The notes beneath the pieces are model-generated. The model did not search any database. It was not told the DNA's origin and saw nothing but the letters and a program-made list of their open reading frames with translations. The translations under genes were made by a program, and so were the position numbers. DNA of 64,000 nucleotides from an uncultured Clostridia bacterium (GTDB lineage: Bacteria; Bacillota; Clostridia; Lachnospirales; Lachnospiraceae): the NCBI GenBank assembly GCA_947385955.1, contig CANDNA010000015.1, forward strand, positions 1 to 64,000, given 5' to 3'. The first letter of the stretch is position 1. Each line of letters opens with the position of its first letter. Below are positions 37,125 to 46,940 of this stretch, piece after piece.

Positions 37125-38258
37125 ATGTATGAGATACCTTTGTTCAATTTGAATTATGGTGAGGAAGAAATTGAAGCAGTAACAGAGACAATCAGGTCAA
37201 AATGGATTTCAATGGGGCCAAAATGTATGGAATTGGAAACTATGTTTCAGGATATGCTGGATGTAAAGTATGCCTGCGCATTGACCAACTGTACTGCAGC
37301 ATTGCATCTGGCCTGTTATGTATTGGGGATAGGGGAAGGTGATGAAGTGATTTGCCCTTCTCTTACATTTGCAGCGACTGTAAACTGTATCCGCTATGTT
37401 GGGGCGGTTCCGGTGTTCTGCGATGTGGAGAGTTTTGAACAGTTTGGCCTGGACCCTGTTCAGATAGAACATTTGATTACACCGCGTACCAAAGCAATTA
37501 TTCCAATGCACTATGCCGGCTTTCCCTGCAATATGGATGAAATTACTCAAATTGCAGAAAAACATCATTTGTATATTATTGAAGATGCCTGTCATGGACC
37601 GTTGTCAGAGTATCATGGAAAAAAACTGGGTACGATCGGAGACATTGGGTGTTTCAGCTTTTTTTCCAATAAAAACATAAGTACCGGTGAAGGCGGTATG
37701 GTAGTGACCAACAATGAGGAAATCTACAATAAAATCAAACTGGCCAGATCGCATGGGATGACAACCATGTCTTTTCAAAGGGCCAGCGGACATGCTACCT
37801 CTTATGATATTTATTCTCTTGGTTATAATTACAGGCTGGATGACATCCGGGCCTCTCTTGCCTGTGTTCAGATGAAAAAATTAAAAAATGATTTGAACAG
37901 AAGAAGGCAGGTCAGAGCATGGTATGAAGAAAGGCTTAACGGAATAGAAGGTATGACAATACCCTATCAGAATCATGCGGAATTTGTAAGCAATTATATT
38001 TTTCCCATTTTATTGCAGCATTCAAACAGAGAAAAACGGGAAACCTTCAGAACTATGTTGCAGCAGAGGGGAATACAGACCAGTGTACATTATCCTGCGG
38101 TGCACAGATTTTCTATTTATCAGGATTTGCCTGTAGATTTGCCGAGAACAGAATATATTACAGACAACGAAGTGACATTGCCTATGTATGCTGCTCTGGA
38201 AAAAGAAGAGGTATATTATATCTGTGATTGTGTTAAAGAGATTCTGTCAGAACTGTAA
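37125..38258 (+). CDS. DegT family aminotransferase of the LegB cassette
   Basis: The 377-residue PLP enzyme has SKWISMGPKCMELETMFQDM, CPSLTFAATVNCIRYVG, IIPMHYAGFPCNMDEI and IIEDACHGPLSEYHG. The PLP lysine is K183 in FFSNKNISTGEGGMVV. The SNKN-x5-GG pattern is typical of 4-aminotransferases acting on 4-keto-6-deoxy sugars (PglE/ArnB/PseC type). Next to LegB, it should aminate the 4-keto product. The two neighbouring genes and close spacing support a single three-gene cassette. Confidence 0.87.
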   Translation: MYEIPLFNLNYGEEEIEAVTETIRSKWISMGPKCMELETMFQDMLDVKYACALTNCTAALHLACYVLGIGEGDEVICPSLTFAATVNCIRYVGAVPVFCDVESFEQFGLDPVQIEHLITPRTKAIIPMHYAGFPCNMDEITQIAEKHHLYIIEDACHGPLSEYHGKKLGTIGDIGCFSFFSNKNISTGEGGMVVTNNEEIYNKIKLARSHGMTTMSFQRASGHATSYDIYSLGYNYRLDDIRASLACVQMKKLKNDLNRRRQVRAWYEERLNGIEGMTIPYQNHAEFVSNYIFPILLQHSNREKRETFRTMLQQRGIQTSVHYPAVHRFSIYQDLPVDLPRTEYITDNEVTLPMYAALEKEEVYYICDCVKEILSEL

Positions 38259-38271
38259 GGAGAGGGCTTTG
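38258..38271 (+). promoter_or_regulatory. Ribosome site that fixes a TTG start
   Basis: AGGAGAGG at 38258-38265 lies three bases before TTG 38269-38271. The longer in-frame ATG at 38188 is inside the aminotransferase gene. The TTG is followed by codons for KKVLIIGN, the normal first beta strand of a GT-B enzyme. Confidence 0.6.
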
Positions 38272-39396
38272 AAAAAGGTTTTGATTATCGGAAATCCCAA
38301 CAGCCAGTGGATCAGGGAATTTATCAGAAATTATCTTCTGCAGTTTGATGTCTCTGTGTCAGTAGCAGGTTTTGCGGATGTGGAAGATATGACGTTTTAC
38401 AAAAAAATGAAAATTGTAACCGTGATCCGTAAATATGAAAAATCCGGATGGGTGATCCGGATCATCCGGAAATATATGCACCTTTTTCAATTGCGGCTGA
38501 GAGGTCCCTTTGATGTGATACATATTCATTATGTTTCATGGGGGGCATTGAAACTGGCGAATGAAATCAGGAGAAAGAATGGCATCATAATCGCTTCTTA
38601 TTATGGCAGTGACCTGTTTCGGACCGATAAGGAAGAACTTACAAGAAATAAAACCTTATTAGAAACCGTAGATCAGGTTACTTTTGACAATATTGATCTA
38701 AAAGACCGATTTGAAGCTGAATACGGAAAAACATTCCTGTCCGGAAAGAGGCATGTTCTTTTGCTGGGCCTTACCACGCTGGAACAAATCAGCCGGGATA
38801 TGTCTGAACATCCGAAAACTTATTTTAAGAATCGGTTGGGAATCCGGGAGGACAGCATTACAATTGCCATAGGGTATAATCGGGTCAGAGCACAACAGCA
38901 TCTGGAGGTATTGGAGCAGCTACAGAAATTACCCAAAGATGTATTAGCAGGACGGGTTACGATTCTTTTACAGATGACCTATGGCTTTGAAAATAATCTG
39001 GAATATATAGATCTGGTAGAAGAGAAGGCCAGGCAATTGGGATGTGAGGTAAAGGTATTCCGGGAATTTCTGACTGAGGAAATGATCAGTATGCTGAGGA
39101 TTGCGGCGGATATTTATATCAATGCCCAGACGACAGACGCTTTTTCAGGAAGTGTCTGCGAATTTCTTTTTGCAGACACTGTTCTGGTTAATGCCGGGTG
39201 GCTGCACTATAAAGAACTTGATCAGTATCATATTTCCTATGTAGAATTTCACGAATTTCATGATTTGCCGGATCGGATCAGGGCCTGTATAGACAGAAAA
39301 TATGATGTGGATATCAGGCATAACAAAAAGATAATAGAACAGCTTCGCAGGTGGTCGTATCTGATTCCGAAATGGAAAGAGTTATATCGCCTGTGA
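38269..39396 (+). CDS. GT-B glycosyltransferase, possibly WecF/GT56-related
   Basis: The 375-residue protein from a TTG start has KKVLIIGNPNSQWIREFIRN, VIHIHYVSWGALKLANEI, IASYYGSDLFRTDKEEL, TIAIGYNRVRAQQHLEVLEQ and INAQTTDAFSGSVCEFLFAD. The Y-G-S-D-L-F and I-G-Y-N-x6-QQH blocks remind me of TDP-Fuc4NAc transferases (WecF) rather than GT4, but this is recognition by eye. It follows the amino-deoxysugar cassette directly, so transfer of that 4-amino-6-deoxy sugar is an attractive inference. A GT4 classification is the alternative. Confidence 0.68.
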   Translation: MKKVLIIGNPNSQWIREFIRNYLLQFDVSVSVAGFADVEDMTFYKKMKIVTVIRKYEKSGWVIRIIRKYMHLFQLRLRGPFDVIHIHYVSWGALKLANEIRRKNGIIIASYYGSDLFRTDKEELTRNKTLLETVDQVTFDNIDLKDRFEAEYGKTFLSGKRHVLLLGLTTLEQISRDMSEHPKTYFKNRLGIREDSITIAIGYNRVRAQQHLEVLEQLQKLPKDVLAGRVTILLQMTYGFENNLEYIDLVEEKARQLGCEVKVFREFLTEEMISMLRIAADIYINAQTTDAFSGSVCEFLFADTVLVNAGWLHYKELDQYHISYVEFHEFHDLPDRIRACIDRKYDVDIRHNKKIIEQLRRWSYLIPKWKELYRL

Positions 39397-39432
39397 ATGG
39401 ATCTGAAAAAAGCAGATATTGTGGGGGAAAAG

Positions 39433-40731
39433 ATGAAAACAATCTATATATGCAGTGAGTATTTTGCACCATATCAAAATGTTGGTTCCGTTAAATTTAC
39501 GAAGATTGCCAAATATTTATCCAGAAATAAAAAGTATAGGATCTTTATTTTTACCAGAAAAAATTTCTCCAAAGTGGACAGACTGCTGGAGGATGATTTG
39601 CGCCAGATCAGAGAAAACGGTGGACAGGTCTATTATATTGATGCCGGAAAGCGGTATTACCAGGCTCCGGGAAAACTTTACAGAAAAGTGTATCCTGTCT
39701 GGTATCGGCTGTCCGGCTATAATCTTAATTATTACTTATCCAGTATAGTATCTGCGAAACGGTTTGTAAAAATTGCATCCGGAATCGTTGCAGAAAAGAA
39801 CCTGCCCAGACCGGATTATGTCCTTTCCACTTACGATGACTGGGGTGGACATTATTTTGCGATGAGCTTAAAAGAAAGGTGGAAAGATAAAACAGTATGG
39901 ATTTCTGATTTCAGGGATCCGGTGGGCGGCGCAGTAAAAAAAGGAGTATTCCGAAAATTATGCGACCGGTTCAGTTGTCAGGTTACAGAACAGTCTAATT
40001 ATACGACATTTGTATCAGAAGGCTTATTGCATAGTATAAAAATGCATAGTGGTACAAAACCGTTAATAGCGACGAATGGATTTGATTATGAGGATTACCA
40101 AAGGGTATTGGAAGACAAAAAAAAGCTCCATTTGATATATACAGGGTCTTTTTATCATAAAAATATGACTTTAATTCCGGTTTTCCGGGCGCTCCGGGAG
40201 TTGATTGATGAAGGAAAAATAGAAGAGAAATATATTTCCATTGAATATGCAGGGGTTTATAACACGAAAATGTATGGAGAAATATGCAGCCAGGGTCTGG
40301 AAAAATGTTATAGCGACTGGGGGGAGGTATCCCGGTATCAGTCAATACTGATTCAGGACCGGGCGGATATCCTGATGACTTCTGTATGGAATACGAAAGA
40401 AGCTCAGGGCGTGCTTGCAGGAAAGACACTGGGCTATCTGATGTTGAAAAAACCTATCATTGCGATTGTAGGCGGCACATTGGGAAACAGTAATATGAAG
40501 AAATTCATGCAGGAAATCAATGGCGGGATCTGCTATGAAGAAGCAGAACAGGAAAACGATTACCCCAGATTAAAGCAGGCAATTCTGGATTATTATACAC
40601 AGAAATCAGAGACAGGAAATGTTGTGCAGAATTTCACCGGTGAGGTAGAAAAATATAATTTGGAATACGTTGCCGGATTGTATGAAAAGATAATGGAGAA
40701 TGGAAATGTGGAAGGTCCGTTAAAAAGATGA
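39433..40731 (+). CDS. GT-B glycosyltransferase, group A paralogue 2
   Basis: The 432-residue protein has TIYICSEYFAPYQNVGSVKF, STYDDWGGHYFAMSLKE, WISDFRDPVGGAV, LIYTGSFYHKNMTL and LAGKTLGYLMLKKPI. It is a paralogue of the gene at 30103, and like it is followed by a group B GT. ATG 39433 is chosen because GTGGGGGAAAAG lies just before it; the in-frame ATG at 39397 abuts the previous stop with no ribosome site. The stop overlaps the next start as ATGA. Donor unknown. Confidence 0.76.
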   Translation: MKTIYICSEYFAPYQNVGSVKFTKIAKYLSRNKKYRIFIFTRKNFSKVDRLLEDDLRQIRENGGQVYYIDAGKRYYQAPGKLYRKVYPVWYRLSGYNLNYYLSSIVSAKRFVKIASGIVAEKNLPRPDYVLSTYDDWGGHYFAMSLKERWKDKTVWISDFRDPVGGAVKKGVFRKLCDRFSCQVTEQSNYTTFVSEGLLHSIKMHSGTKPLIATNGFDYEDYQRVLEDKKKLHLIYTGSFYHKNMTLIPVFRALRELIDEGKIEEKYISIEYAGVYNTKMYGEICSQGLEKCYSDWGEVSRYQSILIQDRADILMTSVWNTKEAQGVLAGKTLGYLMLKKPIIAIVGGTLGNSNMKKFMQEINGGICYEEAEQENDYPRLKQAILDYYTQKSETGNVVQNFTGEVEKYNLEYVAGLYEKIMENGNVEGPLKR

Positions 40732-41900
40732 AGGTTGTACATGTAGGTCAATATCATCGAGTGGATGATTCGAGAATATTCAGGAAAGAATGCATTTCTC
40801 TGGCGCAGAATGGATATCAGGTGGTATATATCACCTCGGATTTTCAGGGAAAGATAAAGGAATATGAGAAAAGCGGCGTAAAGGTGAAAGTATATCCCTA
40901 TGGGCCGGTTTCCATCAGTGGACTCAAAGGGATTAAGACGCTCCGCCGTTTTGCTACAGGTATTCGCCGTTTATGGATGGCATACCAATATGTGAAAGCG
41001 GAGCAGCCGGATATTGTTCATATCCATGAGTACGAATTGCGTTATCTGATTGCTCTTTTTAAGGCAGGAAAAAGGAATATCAGAATTATTTATGATGTAC
41101 ATGAAGACACTCCCAGACATTATGGGAGAGACTATTGCAGGAGGTATGGAGAAACAGCCGGAAAAATTGCAGAGAAAAAATATGAAATAACAGAGCGTTT
41201 TTTTTGCAGACTTTCTGATGCCGTTATCGTGGTTACCCCACATATTTACAGATTGTTAAAAAAATATAACAAATATACTGTTCAGGTATGCAATTTCCCT
41301 ATTGTGAAGGCAGATTCCGATGAAACTGTAAAAGAGATTTCCAGGAAAGATAAGATAGTCAGCTTTGGAGGCGGATTGAGTAAGGAAAATGGAATTGGCA
41401 TGCTTTTGGAATTGGCGGATCTGCTGCACGGGCAGCTTATGCTGGCTGGCAGTTTCGCCGGAATCGATTATCATTCAGATTTTCAGGAGAAATATAAAGA
41501 TAAGATAGAGGCTGGAAAAATTGTTTACAGGGGATATTTGACGCAGGAGGAAATGGAGCAATTTTATCGGGATTCTTATTTAGGGGTGGCAATATATAAA
41601 AATACACCCAATTGTTATTATGCATATCCGATTAAGATGTTTGAATATATGGCAGCCGGCATTCCTGTTGTTATATCTGATTTTCCGGGGATAAGGAAGA
41701 TTATAAAAGAAACGGGGGCCGGAATTTTAGTGAATCCGGAAGCCGGAGAAGAGATTGCAGAGGCTGTGAACCGATTATTGGATAATCCGGACTTAGCAGC
41801 TGAGATGGGAAGGAATGGAAGGAAAGCTGCTCTTTCCAAATATAACTGGGGCAGGGAAGAAAAAAAACTGTTGGATTTATACGATATAGTAGCAAAGTAA
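40728..41900 (+). CDS. Glycosyltransferase family 4, group B paralogue 2
   Basis: The 390-residue GT-B enzyme opens VVHVGQYHRVDDSRIFRKEC and has IVHIHEYELRYLIALF, IYDVHEDTPRHYG, VIVVTPHIYRLLKKYN, SFGGGLSKENGIGMLLELAD and PIKMFEYMAAGIPVVISDFP. It matches the 45705 gene in all these blocks, and both are followed by an AsnB-like gene, so the two GT-AsnB pairs look like copies of one module. The third relative is at 31509. Start overlaps the upstream GT by ATGA. Confidence 0.88.
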   Translation: MKVVHVGQYHRVDDSRIFRKECISLAQNGYQVVYITSDFQGKIKEYEKSGVKVKVYPYGPVSISGLKGIKTLRRFATGIRRLWMAYQYVKAEQPDIVHIHEYELRYLIALFKAGKRNIRIIYDVHEDTPRHYGRDYCRRYGETAGKIAEKKYEITERFFCRLSDAVIVVTPHIYRLLKKYNKYTVQVCNFPIVKADSDETVKEISRKDKIVSFGGGLSKENGIGMLLELADLLHGQLMLAGSFAGIDYHSDFQEKYKDKIEAGKIVYRGYLTQEEMEQFYRDSYLGVAIYKNTPNCYYAYPIKMFEYMAAGIPVVISDFPGIRKIIKETGAGILVNPEAGEEIAEAVNRLLDNPDLAAEMGRNGRKAALSKYNWGREEKKLLDLYDIVAK

Positions 41901-41931
41901 ATTTGTTGTATGAGAAATAAAGGAGACCAGG

Positions 41932-43803
41932 ATGTGCGGAATATCTGTTTGGCATTCGGGGAATAAAGAGATAGATAAAAAACGTTTTATCAGAATGAAT
42001 CAGATTATTGAACACAGAGGGCCGGATGATGAGGGATATTTTTACGATTCTCATATTGCATTGGGGCACAGGAGACTGTCAATTATAGATACGAGTCTGA
42101 GAGGGCATCAGCCCTTTCAATATAAAGACAGATATGTCATGGTATTCAATGGAGAAATCTATAATTATATTGAATTGAGAAAAGAGCTGGAAAAGTCGGG
42201 ATATTCTTTTCAGACTGCCTGTGACACGGAAGTACTGATTGCCATGTATGACTGTTATGGAGAAAAGTGTCTGGATTATCTGAATGGTATGTGGGCATTT
42301 GTAATTTATGACAAAATCAGCGGTATGTTATTTGGTTCCAGAGACAGATTTGGTATTAAGCCGCTATATTATTTTTATGCTGATGGAGAATTGGCATTTG
42401 CTTCAGAAATCAAACAACTTTTGTGCCTGCAGGAAGAGCAGCCCAGAGCAAATCGTGAACTGCTGGAGTGTTTTCTTGTAAACGGTGATCTGGATTATAC
42501 AGAAGGAACTCTGTTTCAGGGAATTTCCCAGATTTTGCCAGGTCATTGTTTTTGGTATCATATGGCTGGGGACAGGCTGGAAATATCCCCATATTATAAA
42601 ATAACATATTTTCCTAAAAGAAACATCAGTTATGAAGCGGCATGCAGAGCTTTTGAACGTGATTTTTATCATTCCATCAAACTCAGGATGCGCTCGGATG
42701 TAAAGCTGGGGTATTGCCTGTCAGGCGGTTTAGACAGTTCCGCTATTGTCTGTGCTGCAGCAAGACTGATAAAGGAGAATCATCATACAGAAGAACAGCA
42801 CACAGTGTCATCCTGTTCAGAGGACAAACATTATGATGAACAGGAGTATATTGATGTGGTAAACAGAAAGACTGGTTTCATTTCTCATAAAATTTTTCCG
42901 GATGGAGGAACCCTTTTTGAGAATCTGGATCAGATGATCTGGCATATGGATGAACCATTTGGTTCCACTTCTGTTTTTGCACAGTGGAATGTATTTCAGG
43001 AGGCCGGCAGATGTGGATTGAAGGTAATGCTGGATGGTCAGGGAGCTGATGAACAACTGGCAGGATATACGCCGTTTTATAAAGTGCTGTTCTGCCATAA
43101 TCTGAGAAAATTCCGATGGATACGGTTTTATAAGGAGTGGAAAGCCTACAAAACAATGCGGAGTGGTACCGAAAAACATGTTAAGGTCCCTTCGATTCAA
43201 TATCTGGCAGCATCCGCGTTTTTACCACGAAACATAAAAGAATGGCTGGAAAAGAAAGAAAGGATAAATGCCTCCCCCTTTTCGGATGCTATGGTAGAAC
43301 GGTGCAGAAAGTGCAGTGAAGGTCATTACCGCATTGAAGAAGAAGGAAAATATTTTGAAGATAGTATGTATCGGGGGATGCAGGCACTGCTGCATTATGA
43401 GGACAGGAACTCTATGGCATTTTCGATTGAGTCCAGGGTGCCTTTTCTGGATGTGAACCTGGTGGAAACCCTGGCAGGTCTGCCTCTTGGCTATAAAATC
43501 AGAGATGCCCGCACAAAGGCAGTTCTGAGAGATGGACTGGCAGGGACATTACCAGAGGAAATCCGGAACCGGTACAGTAAACTGGGATTTGTAACACCGG
43601 AGGATCAGTGGCAGAAAAAGTACCGTGATTTTTACAGAAAGGAACTGGAGCAGGCATGTGACAGATTACAGGGAGTGCTGGATAAAGAAAGAGTGCTGGG
43701 CTGGTTTGATGATGAGAATAATATAAAACAGGGCGCACATGCCTGCTGGAGAATCATTTGTGTCAGCCATTGGATCAATGTGTTCCATGTTCAGATGATA
43801 TAA
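41932..43803 (+). CDS. AsnB-like amidotransferase (second of three)
   Basis: The 623-residue enzyme begins MCGISVWHSGN, so C2 is available as glutaminase nucleophile, and has IEHRGPDDEGYFYD, LGHRRLSIIDTS, NGEIYNYIELRKE and the ATP pyrophosphatase loop SGGLDSSAIVCAAARL from S264. It also has VMLDGQGADEQLAGY and SRVPFLDVNLVE. It is very like the third copy at 46906 (both put the loop at S264 and share ED-K-x-YDEQEYID), and less like the first. In a polysaccharide cluster the predicted role is ATP- and glutamine-dependent conversion of a uronic acid to a uronamide. AAGGAG precedes the ATG at seven bases. Confidence 0.87.
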   Translation: MCGISVWHSGNKEIDKKRFIRMNQIIEHRGPDDEGYFYDSHIALGHRRLSIIDTSLRGHQPFQYKDRYVMVFNGEIYNYIELRKELEKSGYSFQTACDTEVLIAMYDCYGEKCLDYLNGMWAFVIYDKISGMLFGSRDRFGIKPLYYFYADGELAFASEIKQLLCLQEEQPRANRELLECFLVNGDLDYTEGTLFQGISQILPGHCFWYHMAGDRLEISPYYKITYFPKRNISYEAACRAFERDFYHSIKLRMRSDVKLGYCLSGGLDSSAIVCAAARLIKENHHTEEQHTVSSCSEDKHYDEQEYIDVVNRKTGFISHKIFPDGGTLFENLDQMIWHMDEPFGSTSVFAQWNVFQEAGRCGLKVMLDGQGADEQLAGYTPFYKVLFCHNLRKFRWIRFYKEWKAYKTMRSGTEKHVKVPSIQYLAASAFLPRNIKEWLEKKERINASPFSDAMVERCRKCSEGHYRIEEEGKYFEDSMYRGMQALLHYEDRNSMAFSIESRVPFLDVNLVETLAGLPLGYKIRDARTKAVLRDGLAGTLPEEIRNRYSKLGFVTPEDQWQKKYRDFYRKELEQACDRLQGVLDKERVLGWFDDENNIKQGAHACWRIICVSHWINVFHVQMI

Positions 43804-43881
43804 AGGGGAAGAGATCATGAAGATGGCAGGACCGCTTATCTGATAATGGGGATGTTGCCACCAGAATACGCAATATACTGA

Positions 43882-45708
43882 ATGGAAAAATGTATGAAAA
43901 ATAATATCACACAAATATTTGAGGTTATTCGAAAATTAAATTATATTTTAAATACAAAACAAAAAAGGAAAGCCGGACTGGTATTTTGTGTTGTGGCGGT
44001 CAGCTCTGTATTTGAACTGATCGGTGTGACGGCAATCCTTCCTTTTGTTCAGGCAGTGCTGACACCGGATATTTTGCTGAAGAATGAGATTGTAAAAAAT
44101 ATTATGGAAATTTTGCATATTGAAGGAAGCTACGGTTTGTTAACGATGATAGGCATTGTGCTTATTTTATTGTATCTGGTTAAAAATGCTTTTATTATCT
44201 TTTCACAGTTTGTACAGGCAGATTATGCCACCAGAATACAGAAGGAACTTTCGATTAAGATGTTGGTTTCTTATATGAGCAGGCCCTACACGTATTTTCT
44301 GGATACCAATAGCTCTGAGATTGTAAGAGGATGCGGCAATGACATTACCAGTGTTTATAATATATTATCTTACCTGATGACCATATTAACAGAATGTCTG
44401 ACAATCGCTTTGATTGGCCTTTTTATTGTCTGGACTGACCCGTTTATTGCATTTGGGGTTCTGGGGCTAATGGCGGTTGCACTGTTTGGGATTGTTCTGA
44501 TCTTTAAACCAAGAATCAAACGGGCAGGAAAAGAAAATGTACAGGCGGCAACCCAAAAAAGTAAGGCCATATACCAGTGTGTTTCGGGAATCAAGGAAAT
44601 CTTTGTAATGCAAAGAAAAGAGTTGTTTGTCAAAGCCTATGAAGAAGCCAGTGAACTGACGAGAAAATCTCAACGTATTTTTGATACATTGAACAGTGCA
44701 CCGGATCGGATTACAGAAGGAATTTGTGTCAGCGGGATTATCGGTATTGTCTGCATCCGGTTGGGGATGAATGATGTCAATATGATAGATTTTATTCCAA
44801 AACTGGGTGCATTTGCAATGGCTGCATTCAAGATCTTCCCTTCTATTGGAAAGTTAGCCAGTCGTATGAACGGAATTGTATATAATATGCCGGGACTGAA
44901 TAATGCTTATGATAATATGCTGGAGGCGGAGCATTATGAGGAACAACAAAGGGCTTATATCGAAGAGTTTGGACGCCTGCAGGAAATGCCGGAAGAAAAT
45001 GGAAGTTTAGATTTTGAAAATAAGGTATCAGTTCATCATGTAGCCTGGAAATATGACAAGGCAGAACAACCGGTTTTGACAGATGCCTGTATGGAAATCC
45101 AAAAAGGACAGTCGGTGGGCTTTATCGGTGCGTCAGGAGCCGGGAAAACGACTCTCGCAGATGTGATTCTTGGGCTTTTGCATCCGCGAAAGGGTTCCAT
45201 TGAGATGGATGGGATTGATGTCTATACGATACCGCGGCAGTGGGCACATATTGTCAGCTATGTGCCCCAGTCGGTATATTTAACAGATGATACAGTGAGA
45301 AACAATATCGCCTTTGGTGTGCCGTCGGATTTTGTTTCGGATCAGGATATATGGGATGCTCTGGAGCGTGCCCAATTGGCCGGCTTTATCCGTTCATTGC
45401 CGGGTGGCCTGGATACGATAGTCGGAGAACGGGGCGTTAAATTTTCAGGAGGGCAGAGACAGCGTATTGCAATTGCCAGGGCGCTGTATCATAAGCCGGA
45501 GATTCTGATTCTGGATGAAGCTACGGCTGCACTGGATAACGAAACAGAAACGGCAGTAATGCAGTCTATTGAAGCCCTTCAGGGGCATATTACAATGATT
45601 ATCGTAGCACACAGGCTTACCACGATTAAAAACTGTGATAAAATCTATGAAATAAAAAATGGTGTGGCAGTGGAACGGGTAAAAGAGGAAGTATTGGGGA
45701 ATCTATGA
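43882..45708 (+). CDS. ABC transporter, fused permease-ATPase, PglK-like lipid-linked oligosaccharide flippase
   Basis: The 608-residue half transporter has six helices in residues 25-310 (VFELIGVTAILPFVQAV, FIIFSQFVQADYATRIQKEL) and an ATPase domain. The ATPase shows Walker A GASGAGKTT (K422), a Q-loop in YVPQSVYLTD, the signature FSGGQRQRIAIA, Walker B ILILDEATAALD and the H-switch IIVAHRLTT. Its layout and the FELIGV-x-ILPF start of the membrane domain resemble Campylobacter PglK, which flips lipid-linked oligosaccharides using ATP. It sits between two copies of a GT4-AsnB module. The ATG at 43894 is an alternative start with GGAAA before it. Lipid or peptide export cannot be excluded. Confidence 0.83.
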   Translation: MEKCMKNNITQIFEVIRKLNYILNTKQKRKAGLVFCVVAVSSVFELIGVTAILPFVQAVLTPDILLKNEIVKNIMEILHIEGSYGLLTMIGIVLILLYLVKNAFIIFSQFVQADYATRIQKELSIKMLVSYMSRPYTYFLDTNSSEIVRGCGNDITSVYNILSYLMTILTECLTIALIGLFIVWTDPFIAFGVLGLMAVALFGIVLIFKPRIKRAGKENVQAATQKSKAIYQCVSGIKEIFVMQRKELFVKAYEEASELTRKSQRIFDTLNSAPDRITEGICVSGIIGIVCIRLGMNDVNMIDFIPKLGAFAMAAFKIFPSIGKLASRMNGIVYNMPGLNNAYDNMLEAEHYEEQQRAYIEEFGRLQEMPEENGSLDFENKVSVHHVAWKYDKAEQPVLTDACMEIQKGQSVGFIGASGAGKTTLADVILGLLHPRKGSIEMDGIDVYTIPRQWAHIVSYVPQSVYLTDDTVRNNIAFGVPSDFVSDQDIWDALERAQLAGFIRSLPGGLDTIVGERGVKFSGGQRQRIAIARALYHKPEILILDEATAALDNETETAVMQSIEALQGHITMIIVAHRLTTIKNCDKIYEIKNGVAVERVKEEVLGNL

Positions 45709-46940
45709 AAAAAGGAAGGGTTTTACATGTTGGCCAGAATCACGGAAAAGAGGACAGCAGAATTTTAAAAAAAGAATGTGTTTCTCTGTCCCGGGCAGGT
45801 TATTGTGTGTCATATATTACATCTGACCAACATGATAAAGTCGGAGAATACAGAATCAATCAGGTAAAAACCATATTGTATCCCTATCGACCGATTGCGT
45901 CAAAAGGAAAGGGTATTATCAAATTTGCCAGGCTGGTGGGAAATCGCTTTGCCAGGCTTTGGACGGTATATCGATACGTAAAACAGGAAAGGCCGGAAAT
46001 TGTTCATATTCATGAATATAAATTACTTTATTTAGTGATACTGCTGCGTATGTTTTGCAAAGATGTAAAAATTATTTATGATGTTCATGAGGATACTCCC
46101 AGATATAACAGTTTCGATTATTATAAAAGATATGGCTGGCTGGCCGGAAAAGCAGTGGAAAAGAAATATGAGTGGACAGAGCATTTTGCATGCAGGCATG
46201 TGGATGCTGTGATTGTGGTAACCCCTCATATATATGATCTGCTAAAATTCTGTAATAAAAATACAATATTGGTATGTAATTTTCCGATTGTAGAAGCGGA
46301 AACAACAAAAGAGCCGGATACTGAAGCTCAGAAAGAAAAAGTAGTAAGCTTTGGTGGCGGACTGTGTAAGGATAACGGGATAGAGACACTTTTACGTATA
46401 CAGAACAGGCTGCATGGCAGACTGGCCCTGGCTGGAAGATTTGCAGATATTGATTATGTCCATGATGTAAAGGAAAAATATTATGAAGAAGTAAAAACAG
46501 GAAAAATTAGATATTATGGATATCTTACAGGGGAAAAACTGCAGGAATTTTATGTTTTTTCTACAGTAGGCAGTGCGATATATAAAAATACGCCGAATAG
46601 TTATTATTCGTACCCGATTAAATTATTTGAATATATGGAAAAGGGGATTCCGGTAGTAGCGTCAAACTTTCCGGGATTTTCTGCGATTGTAAATGGAGCG
46701 GAATGTGGATTTACGGTAGACCCGGAAAATGAAACAGAGATCATTGCGGCATTTAACCGGATACTGGATGATCCTGAGCTGGCCAGGAAACTGGGAGAAA
46801 ACGGCCGGAGGGCCGTTTTGGAGAAATACAACTGGAAACAGGAAGAAGAAAAATTGTTGGAACTATACAATCAATTGATGACAGGAAAGGAAAACAGACG
46901 GGACCGTGTGCGGAATTGCAGGCTGCATAAGCAGAAATAA
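45705..46940 (+). CDS. Glycosyltransferase family 4, group B paralogue 3
   Basis: The 411-residue GT-B enzyme has VLHVGQNHGKEDSRILKKEC, IVHIHEYKLLYLVILL, IYDVHEDTPRYNS, VIVVTPHIYDLLKFCN, SFGGGLCKDNGIETLLRIQN and [20 protein letters not shown]. It is the close relative of the 40728 product. Its start overlaps the ABC transporter by four bases. The last 12 or so residues are basic and lie within the start region of the next gene, a 35-base overlap that looks like a readthrough tail added when the modules were joined. Donor unknown. Confidence 0.87.
   Translation: MKKGRVLHVGQNHGKEDSRILKKECVSLSRAGYCVSYITSDQHDKVGEYRINQVKTILYPYRPIASKGKGIIKFARLVGNRFARLWTVYRYVKQERPEIVHIHEYKLLYLVILLRMFCKDVKIIYDVHEDTPRYNSFDYYKRYGWLAGKAVEKKYEWTEHFACRHVDAVIVVTPHIYDLLKFCNKNTILVCNFPIVEAETTKEPDTEAQKEKVVSFGGGLCKDNGIETLLRIQNRLHGRLALAGRFADIDYVHDVKEKYYEEVKTGKIRYYGYLTGEKLQEFYVFSTVGSAIYKNTPNSYYSYPIKLFEYMEKGIPVVASNFPGFSAIVNGAECGFTVDPENETEIIAAFNRILDDPELARKLGENGRRAVLEKYNWKQEEEKLLELYNQLMTGKENRRDRVRNCRLHKQK

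Noticed and set aside
35432-38258. Legionaminic or pseudaminic acid pathway
   Set aside because: LegB-like, nucleotidyltransferase and aminotransferase genes are present, but no NeuB-type condensing enzyme, hydrolysing epimerase or CMP transferase is in the window, so the nonulosonate end product is not supported.
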